64,000 bases of DNA. Source: an uncultured Carboxylicivirga sp. (GTDB taxonomy: Bacteria; Bacteroidota; Bacteroidia; Bacteroidales; Marinilabiliaceae). The stretch spans positions 1-64,000 of the forward strand of contig CANNEA010000001.1 of the NCBI GenBank assembly GCA_947503525.1, in the 5' to 3' direction. The notes beneath the pieces were generated by a model. That model did no database searches. It saw only the letters and a list, made by a program, of their open reading frames with translations, and had not been told where the DNA came from. The position numbers and the translations under genes were made by a program. Below, in pieces: positions 1 through 8,345 of this stretch; positions within the stretch are counted from its first letter, which is position 1; every line of letters begins with the position of its first letter.

Positions 1-52
1 GGTGTAAGTGTGGTAACGCACGTAGCCGAGCAGTACTAATTGCCCGAAGCTT
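1..52 (+). rRNA. 23S ribosomal RNA, 3' end (partial)
   Basis: The first ~50 bases match the conserved 3' terminus of bacterial 23S rRNA (GCCGAGCAGTACTAATTGCCC), and a 5S gene follows about 180 bases later. Only the tail is inside the window. The exact mature 3' end is uncertain by several bases. Confidence 0.9.
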
Positions 53-166
53 TTTCAGAGTAAGTTTTTTTTCTAGCTATAGAAAGAGATATTATAAAGA
101 TACACTCAGTAGTAATGGTGGATATGATTTTGTTTGTGCCGATATGTTATATTTAGTGATTAGTAA

Positions 167-222
167 TTAGGTTTTAGGTGTTAGGAATGACTAACAACTA
201 ATAGCTAAGAACTAAAACCTAA
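167..222. repeat. Inverted repeat in the 23S-5S spacer
   Basis: TTAGGTTTTAG at 167-177 is perfectly complemented by CTAAAACCTAA at 212-222, with an inner GTTAG/CTAAC pair near 180-195. The stretch is made of TTAG/CTAA-rich words and resembles a simple-sequence tract at 57241-57273. It could fold in the rRNA precursor and help processing, or be a dispersed intergenic repeat that inserted into the spacer. No tRNA is present in this spacer. Confidence 0.55.
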
Positions 223-233
223 GTTAAAAATAT

Positions 234-343
<110 letters not shown>

Positions 344-352
344 TTTATTAAG

Positions 353-389
353 AAGAGTAATCGAATTTGTTTTCGCTTACTCTTTTTTT
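353..389 (+). terminator. rRNA operon terminator
   Basis: AAGAGTAA (353-360) pairs with TTACTCTT (377-384) and runs straight into a T-tract. It sits just after the 5S gene, so it most likely ends the rRNA operon transcript. Confidence 0.8.
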
Positions 390-424
390 GTGCTTAAAAT
401 TTAGCGCTGTAAACGCATCAAATC

Positions 425-458
425 AAAACCCCTTATTCATTAGAGTAAGGGGTTTTTG
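425..458. terminator. Second hairpin terminator after the rRNA operon
   Basis: AAACCCCTTA (427-435) pairs with TAAGGGGTTT (446-455), with A-rich sequence before and T-rich sequence after, so it could act on both strands. It gives the rRNA operon a tandem terminator and insulates pepE. Confidence 0.7.
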
Positions 459-555
459 GGGTATAAATATTAGAGACGGTCATGGAGAGATTTGTCATGG
501 CAGAATATAAAGTAATTGGCTATATTGTTCTCTATAATCATAAATGTTACTTAAT

Positions 556-1263
556 ATGAATTTATTACTTATAAGTAATTCAACAATGGCTGGGGAAGCC
601 TATTTGGATTATCCGAAACATAACATTGCGGAATTCCTGGGAGCATCAAAAATGAAATGTTTGTTTATTCCTTACGCTGGAGTAACAGTTTCATTTGACG
701 ACTATGAAGCAAAAGTAAAGAGTCGCTTTAATGAAGTAGGACATGATATTATCTCTATTCATCATTTTGATGATCCGGTAAAGGCAGTAGAAGAAGCTGA
801 AGTTATAGTTGTTGGTGGAGGAAGTACATGGCAATTGCTTCGTATGATTCATGACAATAATTTAACTGAAGCTATTCGCAAAAAAGTATTTAGTGGTACC
901 AAATATATTGGATGGAGTGCAGGATCTAATTTAGCTTGTCCTACCATTAAAACAACCAATGATATGCCGATCATCGATCCATTGGGTTTTGATGCTTTAA
1001 ATATGATTCCATTTCAGATTAATCCGCATTATTTAGATGCTAATCCGGATGGGCATGGTGGTGAAACCCGTGAAGATCGAATAATTGAATTTGTGGAAGT
1101 TAACAGAGAAACAACAGTTGTTGGCTTACGTGAAGGATGTATGTTTACTTTCGATGAAAATGGAATAGGCTATATTGGTACTCGACCATTGAGGATATTT
1201 AAGTATGGTGTAGAGCCTTATGAAGTGCAGGCTGACGATGATTTTTCATTCTTAATAAAATAA
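556..1263 (+). CDS. pepE: Peptidase E (alpha-aspartyl dipeptidase), family S51
   Basis: A cytoplasmic serine dipeptidase that cleaves dipeptides starting with aspartate. The sequence follows E. coli PepE along its whole length: SNST near the start, FIPYAGVT, VVGGGST, then GWSAGSN with the nucleophile Ser, TTNDMPI with the Asp and QINPH with the His. Counted from the ATG at 544 these are S125, D140 and H162, matching E. coli S120, D135 and H157. The ORF can start at 544 or at 556. I prefer 556 (MNLLLISNST) because it aligns with the family start and leaves no extra residues. No signal peptide. It is a single-gene unit between the rRNA terminators and a shared terminator at its 3' end. Confidence 0.95.
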   Translation: MNLLLISNSTMAGEAYLDYPKHNIAEFLGASKMKCLFIPYAGVTVSFDDYEAKVKSRFNEVGHDIISIHHFDDPVKAVEEAEVIVVGGGSTWQLLRMIHDNNLTEAIRKKVFSGTKYIGWSAGSNLACPTIKTTNDMPIIDPLGFDALNMIPFQINPHYLDANPDGHGGETREDRIIEFVEVNRETTVVGLREGCMFTFDENGIGYIGTRPLRIFKYGVEPYEVQADDDFSFLIK

Positions 1264-1288
1264 AAAAAGAGGCTAAGGCCTCTTTTTT
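1262..1288. terminator. Bidirectional terminator between pepE and xseB
   Basis: AAAAAGAGGC-TAA-GGCCTCTTTTT forms a strong stem with A-runs on one side and T-runs on the other. It lies between the convergent stop codons of pepE (plus) and xseB (minus) and overlaps the end of xseB. Confidence 0.85.
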
Positions 1289-1487
1289 ATTCATCTATAT
1301 CTTTCAAAATATTTTCTACTTCTTCTTCAGTTTTGTGCAGCTTTTCCTTACATAACTTAATTAAGGTACTAACCCTCTTAACTTTTGTGGACAGATCATC
1401 AACATCAAGTTCTTCGTTTTCTATTTGCTGAAGAATTTGTTCTATTTCCTCTATCGCTTCAGTATATGAAATTTTCTTTTTAGTCAT
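1287..1487 (-). CDS. xseB: Exodeoxyribonuclease VII small subunit
   Basis: The small subunit of exonuclease VII, which with XseA degrades single-stranded DNA in both directions. The 66 residues are the usual family length and carry the conserved N-terminal pattern SYTEAIEEIEQIL followed by an acidic helix pair (LDVDDL, VSTLIKLCKEKL). It is the last gene of a minus-strand operon, 9 bp after the sensor kinase gene. xseA lies one gene further upstream, so the two exonuclease subunits are separated by the kinase, which is unusual. Small size makes the call depend on motif and context, but both agree. Confidence 0.92.
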   Translation of the reverse strand: MTKKKISYTEAIEEIEQILQQIENEELDVDDLSTKVKRVSTLIKLCKEKLHKTEEEVENILKDIDE

Positions 1488-1496
1488 GCTTACTTT

Positions 1497-3746
1497 TTAA
1501 TTTGTTCCGTTAAGTGGTAATGTAAAGGTAAAGGTACTACCTTTTTCCAATTCACTTTCGGCCCAAATACTTCCCTTATTAATTTCAACAAATTCTTTAC
1601 ACAGAACAAGTCCTATGCCAGTCCCTTTTTCATTAAATGTACCTTTAGTGGTAAAATTCGAATCCACTTGAAATAATTTCTCAACATTCTCCTGACGAAT
1701 ACCAACACCGGAATCGGATACTGCCACTTCAATCATGCCATTTTTCTTTGAAGCAACTACATAAATGACGCTTCCAACTCTTGAAAATTTTATGGCATTA
1801 CTTATTAAATTACGTAAAACAGTACTAAACAAATTTTGATCGGCCCACGCCACTAAATCTTTTTCAATTTTAGGACTAATTACAATATCTTTTTCTTCGG
1901 CACTCAATCTTAACAGTGAAACAATATTCTGACTTTGGATAGAAACGTCGATATGCATTGGTTTGTATTCGGTCGTTCCCAACTGTGTCCTGGACCATTG
2001 AAGTAGGTTTTCAACCAAGCCCAGGAGACGTTTAGTCGAATTGTGAATCACCTGTGAATAGTCAATAACTTCCTTGGTATTTTTCGATTCGGCATGAAGA
2101 CAAAGCATTTCGGCAAAACCCATCAATGAACTGAAGGGGCTCTTGAGATCATGGGCAATGATTGAAAAGAATTTGTCTTTTGTCGCGTTTAATTGAGCAA
2201 GCTCAGCATTCTTCACTTTTAGTTGTTGGTTTGACTTACGTCGTAAACGTATAAGTAAAAATAGAAAAATGATACAGGCTAAAAGAGCAATGCTAATGAT
2301 TAAATATAGTGTTCTGGTTTCTTTAGCTTTATCTAAATCTTCTTGTTTCGAAATATTATCCTGTTCCAATTTAGAAATAGTTTCTTCCTTCTGTAACAAG
2401 TTATATACAGCTTCCATGCGTGCACTATTAGCCAATGCTTGTTCGTCGGTAATGGAGTCTTTTAGATTAGCATAGAGTTTTTGGTATTGGAATGCGTTTT
2501 TAAAATCCTGCTGTTGTTCGTATAATTCAGATTTAGTATCGTAGCATTGCGCCAGAATTGGTTTCTCATTAATGCGCTGTGCAATCTCAATTGCCCTATT
2601 AAGATAATCGTTTGCTTGCGTATAGCGATCAAACGACATAACGGTTTGTGCTAAGTGAAGATAGGTTTCTGATTCCAAGGCAGGATCGTCATAATTGATA
2701 AGCAGCTTTAATGCTTTTTCAAAATAAGAGATAGCCAGCTTATAATCCTTCCCGAATTGGTGGGCTCGACCAATGTTAACGTATGTGACCGCTATGTCTG
2801 CACTATCTTTTTCAGTGCGTTCATACCGCAATGAAATCTCATAATTTTCCAGAGCAGAATTAATATCACCCATCTTCAGGAAAACTTCACCTATGTTATT
2901 ATGACAACTACTTACTCCGTTTACATCTTTTAATTCGGTATAAATACTCAATGCTTCCCTATAGTAACGAATCGCAGAATCATACTTATTAAGTGAGTAA
3001 TATATATTACCCAGATTATTCATTAAACTAGCCCTGCTATCTTTATTATTGGTTAGCTGGTTAAGTTCTAATGCTTTTTCAAGGCATTTTAAGGCATCAT
3101 TATATTGAGCCAATTGGTTTAATACAACACCTTTATTAGTTAGCGCTTTTAACATTAACTCAACATTATCACTTTCCTCACCCAAGTTCAGCACTTCATT
3201 AAAGTAACTAAGTGCCATGGCATAATTGCGTTGGTACCAATACATGGCCCCAATGCTATTCAAGGAATTTCCTTGATCAACGGTATTGCCTGATTTCTGG
3301 TATGAATTGGATGCATTAGTGAAATAAGTAATGGCTTGGTTAAAATCGCTATTTGCAGAAGTAATCCATCCTAAATAATTGTACAGCTTACCCAGGTGTT
3401 CGTCATTTGTTGTATAGTTTCTATATGAGAATGCGGAATTAAGATGAGTAAGTGATCTTTCATAATCATCTATTTCATACAACTGAATGCCACAAAACAG
3501 ATAAGTTTCAAATTTTTCAAGACCAGATGCAGAATCCAAATTTTTAACGGCATTTTCACAAATGGTAATGATTTCTTTCGAATCGGTAGTCTGTTCAAGT
3601 GTTTGTTGTAAAGTAGCCGTTTTACTTGTAGTTTGGGCTGATGATTGCTCTGTTGCTTCTGAATTAGTATAAGCAAGAGCCAAGGAACTGCTCAAAGTAA
3701 TAGCCAACAGCAACATAAAAATGTAGCGATATATATTTCTAACCAT
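1497..3746 (-). CDS. TPR-domain sensor histidine kinase
   Basis: A membrane sensor kinase. A signal peptide (residues ~1-25) leads into a long periplasmic region of about seven to eight tetratricopeptide repeats (~80-440), then a coiled coil, one transmembrane helix (~480-503) and a short cytoplasmic linker. The HisKA domain has the phosphoacceptor H532 in SIIAHDLKSPF. The HATPase domain has the N box (NLISNAIKFS), the G1 box (DSGVGI) and the G2 box (GTGIGLVLCKEF). It has no receiver domain and no response regulator beside it, so it is an orphan whose partner must be elsewhere. It sits between xseA (64 bp gap) and xseB (9 bp gap). The ligand is unknown; TPR sensors usually bind peptides or proteins. 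Confidence 0.9.
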   Translation of the reverse strand: MVRNIYRYIFMLLLAITLSSSLALAYTNSEATEQSSAQTTSKTATLQQTLEQTTDSKEIITICENAVKNLDSASGLEKFETYLFCGIQLYEIDDYERSLTHLNSAFSYRNYTTNDEHLGKLYNYLGWITSANSDFNQAITYFTNASNSYQKSGNTVDQGNSLNSIGAMYWYQRNYAMALSYFNEVLNLGEESDNVELMLKALTNKGVVLNQLAQYNDALKCLEKALELNQLTNNKDSRASLMNNLGNIYYSLNKYDSAIRYYREALSIYTELKDVNGVSSCHNNIGEVFLKMGDINSALENYEISLRYERTEKDSADIAVTYVNIGRAHQFGKDYKLAISYFEKALKLLINYDDPALESETYLHLAQTVMSFDRYTQANDYLNRAIEIAQRINEKPILAQCYDTKSELYEQQQDFKNAFQYQKLYANLKDSITDEQALANSARMEAVYNLLQKEETISKLEQDNISKQEDLDKAKETRTLYLIISIALLACIIFLFLLIRLRRKSNQQLKVKNAELAQLNATKDKFFSIIAHDLKSPFSSLMGFAEMLCLHAESKNTKEVIDYSQVIHNSTKRLLGLVENLLQWSRTQLGTTEYKPMHIDVSIQSQNIVSLLRLSAEEKDIVISPKIEKDLVAWADQNLFSTVLRNLISNAIKFSRVGSVIYVVASKKNGMIEVAVSDSGVGIRQENVEKLFQVDSNFTTKGTFNEKGTGIGLVLCKEFVEINKGSIWAESELEKGSTFTFTLPLNGTN

Positions 3747-3810
3747 TTGTGTTTTATTCCCCTATTAAAAACAACTAAAAATATAAAAAGCTTTTAATAA
3801 ACAACTTAAA

Positions 3811-5187
3811 TTAATCATTAATTTTTTCAACACGACTAATTAAGTAACCTTTATGTAATTGTGTTGTTAGTGTTTCTCCTACTTTTACAGACTTTATGTC
3901 TTTGATTGGTTGATCGTTTTGATAGGAGATAGAATAACCACGTTTTAAGATATTAGAAGGATCAGAAAGATTAGATGTCTTTTCAGCTAATTCCAATTGT
4001 TGATATTTATTTTTTATGTAAGCCCCCAATTCGAGCTTAAGTTGAGTTTGCTGAAACCGGCACAATTGCAAACCACTTCTTACTTGTTTTTTTGTAAGAT
4101 AATGAATGGATTCCTTAACATGACTTATAAATGATTGTTGTTGATCAAAATAAGACTTTACGGCAAAATTTAAGCGATGTGCTGCCTCTTGTGGTTGACG
4201 TCTTTTGCGGGTAATGATGCTATTGACTAATGGTTGTAAGGTGTTAATGGCTAATTCTAGCCGGTGACTTTTGTTTTTAAGTATTTGTTGGCTTTCATCA
4301 ATGACCTGAGCTTGCAGATCTTGGAGATAGGCATTAAAATGATCTATTCTATCAATGATATATTCAGCAACTGCGGTTGGTGTTTTAAGTTTTGTATGCG
4401 CCACTAAATCACAAACTGACTCATCTCTTTCATGTCCTATGCCTGTCAGAACAGGGAGAGGAAATTGTGCGATATTAACTGCCAGCCAATATGTGTCGAA
4501 ACACATCAGGTCAGAAGATGAACCTCCACCTCTAATAATTATCACCGCATCAAAAATATCTTCATATTCATATATCCGTTCCAGTGCATCTATAATGGAT
4601 TGTTCAGCCTCATTGCCTTGCATTATGGCCTCAAAAAGTTTATGATAAATTTTAAAACCACCTGGGTTATTCTCTAATTGATTTACAAAATCTTCATATC
4701 CGGCTGCAGTAGGAGAAGATATGATGGCCAGCTTTTGAGGTACGGCAGTTAAATTAACTTCCTTATTCATATTCATTACGCCCTCTTCTTCGAGCTGTCG
4801 AATCACTTCCAATCGCTTCCGGGCAATATCTCCAAGTGTAAAAGAAGGATCAATATCCTTGATGTTTAAACTTAATCCATACTGTTCCTGAAATTCTACA
4901 CTGGCTTTAATCAATACTTTTATGCCACTTACTAATTCTTGTTTGGTGGTAGTTTCAAAATATGGTTTAAGCATTCGAAAAGTAAAAGCCCAAATTGTTG
5001 CCCTAATCTTTGCTTTAATCGTATCTCCTTGTTCTTCTTTTTCGATTAATTCCAAATAGCAATGCCCGCTACGTACCGTTCTAATTTCACTAATTTCGGC
5101 AACCACCCAAACTGCCTCAGGAAATGAATTTGCCAGTTCACCTTTTATTTGTTGGTTGAGTTGAAAAAGACTTAAGTGTTCAGGCAT
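3811..5187 (-). CDS. xseA: Exodeoxyribonuclease VII large subunit
   Basis: The catalytic subunit of exonuclease VII. It has the N-terminal OB-fold (residues ~5-100, with WVVAEISEI and GHCYLEL), the catalytic domain with IISSPTAAGYEDF and the glycine motif IIRGGGSSSDLMCFD, then GIGHERDESVCDLVAHTKLKTPTAVAEYI, all hallmarks of the family. A long C-terminal helical region and the terminal ILKRGYSI motif follow. The 458-residue length is normal. It starts 5 bp after the stop of the upstream protease gene, so these are almost certainly co-transcribed. Its XseB partner lies at 1287-1487 in the same operon. Confidence 0.96.
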   Translation of the reverse strand: MPEHLSLFQLNQQIKGELANSFPEAVWVVAEISEIRTVRSGHCYLELIEKEEQGDTIKAKIRATIWAFTFRMLKPYFETTTKQELVSGIKVLIKASVEFQEQYGLSLNIKDIDPSFTLGDIARKRLEVIRQLEEEGVMNMNKEVNLTAVPQKLAIISSPTAAGYEDFVNQLENNPGGFKIYHKLFEAIMQGNEAEQSIIDALERIYEYEDIFDAVIIIRGGGSSSDLMCFDTYWLAVNIAQFPLPVLTGIGHERDESVCDLVAHTKLKTPTAVAEYIIDRIDHFNAYLQDLQAQVIDESQQILKNKSHRLELAINTLQPLVNSIITRKRRQPQEAAHRLNFAVKSYFDQQQSFISHVKESIHYLTKKQVRSGLQLCRFQQTQLKLELGAYIKNKYQQLELAEKTSNLSDPSNILKRGYSISYQNDQPIKDIKSVKVGETLTTQLHKGYLISRVEKIND

Positions 5188-5192
5188 AACGC

Positions 5193-6821
5193 TTACCTTT
5201 TAAGTACTTTAAAGTGCTGTTTCTTTGTATTAAATTCAATTAGAACAAGGTATAATCCTGCGGGATAATGAGAAATGGAATTAATGTTTATTCTTGAGTT
5301 CGAGGCATAATGTTGTTCAAAAAGAGAATTACCTAGCATGTCATAAATCGATACTTTAACATCGCCTAATATGGATATTTGCTGAGTTTTAAATATATTA
5401 AGATGGCTTGAAAATGGATTTGGACTTAAGGTCCAATACTCTGCATTATCATTATTTTTTCCTATATCAGTTCGGTAAGCCTGGTTAAAATCCGGAATGC
5501 CATACCCAAAAGAATGGTCTGGATGGTTAATCTGATTACTACTTTCAAAAATCAAATTAACAATTTCTTTTGCGGTAAAATCCGGAAGAGATTGCCATAA
5601 ACATGCGGCCATACCTGCAATGACCGGTGATGAATAAGATGTTCCATTACCGCGTTCAATACCTCCAGATAGGCTTTGCACAGCTGTTGATTGTCCCATG
5701 GCTGTGACTTCGGGTTTTACGCGTTTGTCATAACTTGGTCCATAGGAAGAGAAACTTGCACGAACACTATCATTTCGCATTGCAGCAACCGCAATGGTTC
5801 CTTTTGCATCTGCCGGTACACCGATATAATTCCATGAACCACCACCTTCATTTCCTGCACTGGTTACCAATATCATTCCTTTATTCGAGGCAATTTCAGC
5901 AGCAGTAGACGCCCTGGATGTGCCATCAAGTGTTTCGTATGAATAGCTGGTGTATGGATAGTCGAAGGTAGTATAGCCTAAGGAGGTGTTTATAACATCA
6001 ATGCCTAAACTGTCAGCCATTTCAACAGCACATATCCAGTAATCTGGTTCTATAGGAGTTTCGGGTATGGCATCTTCTGTCCGCATTAACCAGTATGAGG
6101 CTTCAGGAGCAGTACCCATGTATACATCTTCAATTTTACCTCCCATGATTGAAAGTACTTTCATACCATGGTAATGTTCATTAAAGATATTTGATTCCGG
6201 ATTTACAAAATCTTTTGTTCCAAGTATTTGATTGTTGTCCCATAGATGCTGAAATGAAGGTAAGTCATCTGCGGATCTAAAACCAGCATCGATAACAGCA
6301 ATATGAATTCCTTCTCCTCGATATCCTCTATCATGAAGTTTGTGACCATTGATGGTTTGTATCTGATCCCAGGCTTGACCATACTCATCAGAGGTAGAAT
6401 TTTTAAGTCCAGGGTAAGTGTCATCATCCATAAATTTTTTAGTGGCAGATGATTTTTCAGATGAAAATGTTAACTCTACATATGAAATAAAACTTACGCA
6501 ATCCAGAGTATCCATCAATTTTTGATTGGAGGAGAATACAACAGCTCCATTCAACCATTTAGTAGTGTGTCGGACATCAATTTCTAATTTTCTAAGGCTG
6601 TCAACATAGTAAGGAGAAACGGGCAAATCTTCTTCTTCAATATCAATATTTTGTTTTGTTCTTCTTTCAATAGCTCTTTGACTCAGAAATTCTTCTGGTT
6701 TTTCAAGACTATATTCAGAATGGTTTTTATCAGTGAATTGAACATAATAGCCCTTGGTCTGAGCCTTACTATATAAGCCTGATAATATAAAAAAGTTTAG
6801 GATAAGGATTAAAAGCTTCAT
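5193..6821 (-). CDS. Secreted subtilisin-like serine protease (S8) with T9SS sorting domain
   Basis: A secreted endopeptidase. A signal peptide (~1-20) precedes a propeptide-like region and the S8 catalytic domain (~145-450) with D178 in HIAVIDAGF, H218 in EHYHGMKV, the oxyanion Asn (~324) in TSAGNEGG and S395 in GNGTSYSSPVIAGMAA. A C-terminal type A sorting domain (~462-542, SPNPFSSHLNI ... GLYLVLIEF ... KVLKR) marks it for export through the type IX system and surface attachment or release. It lies 4 bp after the MORN gene and 5 bp before xseA. Subtilases of this architecture are common in Bacteroidota; the substrate is not predictable. Confidence 0.93.
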   Translation of the reverse strand: MKLLILILNFFILSGLYSKAQTKGYYVQFTDKNHSEYSLEKPEEFLSQRAIERRTKQNIDIEEEDLPVSPYYVDSLRKLEIDVRHTTKWLNGAVVFSSNQKLMDTLDCVSFISYVELTFSSEKSSATKKFMDDDTYPGLKNSTSDEYGQAWDQIQTINGHKLHDRGYRGEGIHIAVIDAGFRSADDLPSFQHLWDNNQILGTKDFVNPESNIFNEHYHGMKVLSIMGGKIEDVYMGTAPEASYWLMRTEDAIPETPIEPDYWICAVEMADSLGIDVINTSLGYTTFDYPYTSYSYETLDGTSRASTAAEIASNKGMILVTSAGNEGGGSWNYIGVPADAKGTIAVAAMRNDSVRASFSSYGPSYDKRVKPEVTAMGQSTAVQSLSGGIERGNGTSYSSPVIAGMAACLWQSLPDFTAKEIVNLIFESSNQINHPDHSFGYGIPDFNQAYRTDIGKNNDNAEYWTLSPNPFSSHLNIFKTQQISILGDVKVSIYDMLGNSLFEQHYASNSRININSISHYPAGLYLVLIEFNTKKQHFKVLKR

Positions 6822-6825
6822 GCGT

Positions 6826-7689
6826 TTATCGTCTAATATATTCGTCCGGATTGTTTTGCATTTTCTCAGGATCCTTTAGCTTACCCTTATTTCTTTCAAA
6901 TTCTTCCTTTTCTTTAGCTTGTCGTTCTTCCAGTACTTCAGGATTAAGCAATGTTCCATTTTTATATTTTAAGATGTAGTTTTCCTTTCCATCTGCTAAA
7001 TAAAAAATCCATTTACCATCCTCTTTATCCGCTGTATAATTGGCATCTATTTCTAAATTACCATTCTCATAATAATATAAATATTTTCCTTCCAGCAAAC
7101 CATTTATATATTCAGCCTCCAGCATTGTAGCACCATTTCTAAAAAACTTTTTCCATTGCCCGTGTTTTTTTCCATTCTGCCAGTGATAGGTTTCGGCAGT
7201 TGCACCATTGGGGTAAAACACGATGGTTTGCCCATGCTGTTTGTTGTTTCTGAATTCTTCGGTTGAAGCAATTGTTTTTTTAGCCGTATAGTAGGTCCAT
7301 TTGCCTTCTTTATTTTTACCAACAAATTTACCGCTAGAGGCTAATTCGCCCTTGTCATCAAATAATTCTGCTTCCCCGTTTATGCCTTGATCATCATAAA
7401 CAATGCGTGTACTCATTTTACCATTGGGATAATAGCGGGTATACTCTCCGACAGGTTTATTATCCTTAAAAGTTGCTTTATATAAGGTTGATCCATCGGT
7501 ATATCTTTTCTCCCAAGGACCTTGCTTTAGGCCTTTACTATCTGTTTTATTATAATTCTCGGGAATTGGAGCTACGGTTTTCTTTTTAGCTGGTACTTTA
7601 TTGCCAAAAACGTCAGTTACCTGAGCTTGCACCGAAAGGTTTGACAAAAATGCGAAAGCGACTAGTAGAAGTAGTTGTATTATTTTCAT
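6826..7689 (-). CDS. Secreted MORN-repeat protein (YwqK-like)
   Basis: An exported protein with a signal peptide (~1-22) and five to six tandem MORN-type repeats between ~45 and ~250. The recurring unit is G-x-W-x-x-Y/F-x-x-G, for example GPWEKRYTDG, GEYTRYYPNG, GKWTYYTAKK, GQWKKFFRNG and GKYLYYYENG. The C-terminus is charged and helical. The repeats belong to the family annotated as YwqK antitoxin-like, but the signal peptide and the absence of a toxin neighbour argue against a toxin-antitoxin role. It is the first gene of the operon with the S8 protease and xseA. The function is unknown; a periplasmic or surface scaffold is possible. Confidence 0.85.
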   Translation of the reverse strand: MKIIQLLLLVAFAFLSNLSVQAQVTDVFGNKVPAKKKTVAPIPENYNKTDSKGLKQGPWEKRYTDGSTLYKATFKDNKPVGEYTRYYPNGKMSTRIVYDDQGINGEAELFDDKGELASSGKFVGKNKEGKWTYYTAKKTIASTEEFRNNKQHGQTIVFYPNGATAETYHWQNGKKHGQWKKFFRNGATMLEAEYINGLLEGKYLYYYENGNLEIDANYTADKEDGKWIFYLADGKENYILKYKNGTLLNPEVLEERQAKEKEEFERNKGKLKDPEKMQNNPDEYIRR

Positions 7690-7820
7690 TTCTATTTGTG
7701 TAATACCTTGATTGATAAAAGGCGACTTTTATGTTTTAGATACTTTTTTATCCAGGCCGATCCATACAAAAGACTCTGGTACATCTTACTATATTCTAGT
7801 AAAACAGTTTCAAAAGTATA

Positions 7821-7889
7821 AAAAAAAAGTCCTCGGTAAAGAGGACTTTTGATAAATGAAATAGATGTAAGTGCTATTTTACTTCTTCG
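7821..7889 (-). repeat. Near-duplicate of the dnaK 3' end and terminator
   Basis: This 69-bp stretch closely matches 18155-18222, which holds the dnaK terminator and its last codons. Both have an A8 run, GTCCTC, a short loop, GAGGACTTTT, then similar spacing to TATTTTACTTCTTCG. On the minus strand the end reads Glu-Glu-Val-Lys-stop, as in DnaK, but the frame is closed by a stop after about 11 codons. The hairpin at 7825-7850 should still terminate minus-strand transcription. It looks like the tail of a lost gene or a partial duplication. Confidence 0.6.
7825..7850 (-). terminator. Orphan hairpin terminator
   Basis: AAAAGTCCTC (7825-7834) pairs with GAGGACTTTT (7841-7850). The minus strand has a T8 run after the stem. 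No intact minus-strand gene ends here, so it may insulate the MORN-xseB operon or be a leftover of a lost gene. Confidence 0.65.
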
Positions 7890-8147
7890 TATATAGAAGT
7901 AGCATTATATCAGGTTTTTATGAGCTATAGCTGTAAGTAGGGTACAAGTGGTTTAATTATTACAGATTATCGTTTGAGAAAAGCAATCGCTGAAAACAGG
8001 TTATTGGGATATGATATAAAATGGAATTAAGCTTAGAGTTTCTTGTACCATATAATCCATTATAATTATTTATTCTTCCATTTTGAATGTTGTTTTAATG
8101 TGTTTTTTTTGTGTAGATGTCAGATATCTAACATTAGACATTGAATA

Positions 8148-8306
8148 ATGAAGTTAATAGCATTAATAATCAAAACCGTATGGCGGTTTACCGAAGAAAA
8201 ACTAAATGAGGCCGACTATACTTGACACTTTGAGGATGTTAAGTCAATTGAACCCTATCGCTTGTTTGAGAAACAATGGTCTTACTTCTTTAGAACGAAG
8301 TTTTAA
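8148..8306 (+). pseudogene. Degraded ORF fragment, unknown family
   Basis: From an ATG at 8148 the frame reads 25 codons, meets TGA at 8223-8225, then continues protein-like for 26 codons (HFEDVKSIEPYRLFEKQW, then SYFFRTKF) to TAA at 8304. The composition is that of a real protein on both sides of the stop, rich in aromatic and charged residues. I do not recognise the family. It is probably a truncated, inactivated remnant of a larger gene lost from this locus; chance cannot be excluded at this length. Confidence 0.35.
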
Positions 8307-8345
8307 AGATCAATTAATAACTATATCTATACTTAAACCAAAGAG

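Larger units (their letters stand above)
7690..8345. other. Intergenic region with gene remnants
   Basis: A 656-bp stretch between the divergent MORN gene and GH28 gene. It contains a copy of the dnaK terminator region (7821-7889) and a degraded reading frame (8148-8306). The rest, 7890-8147, shows no open frame or structure that I recognise. Confidence 0.6.

Noticed and set aside
54-233. tRNA gene in the 23S-5S spacer
   Set aside because: No acceptor stem, T-loop (GTTCGA) or CCA end was found in the spacer or after the 5S gene.
6826-7689. Antitoxin of a toxin-antitoxin pair
   Set aside because: The MORN repeats match the so-called YwqK antitoxin annotation, but the protein has a signal peptide and no toxin-like neighbour.
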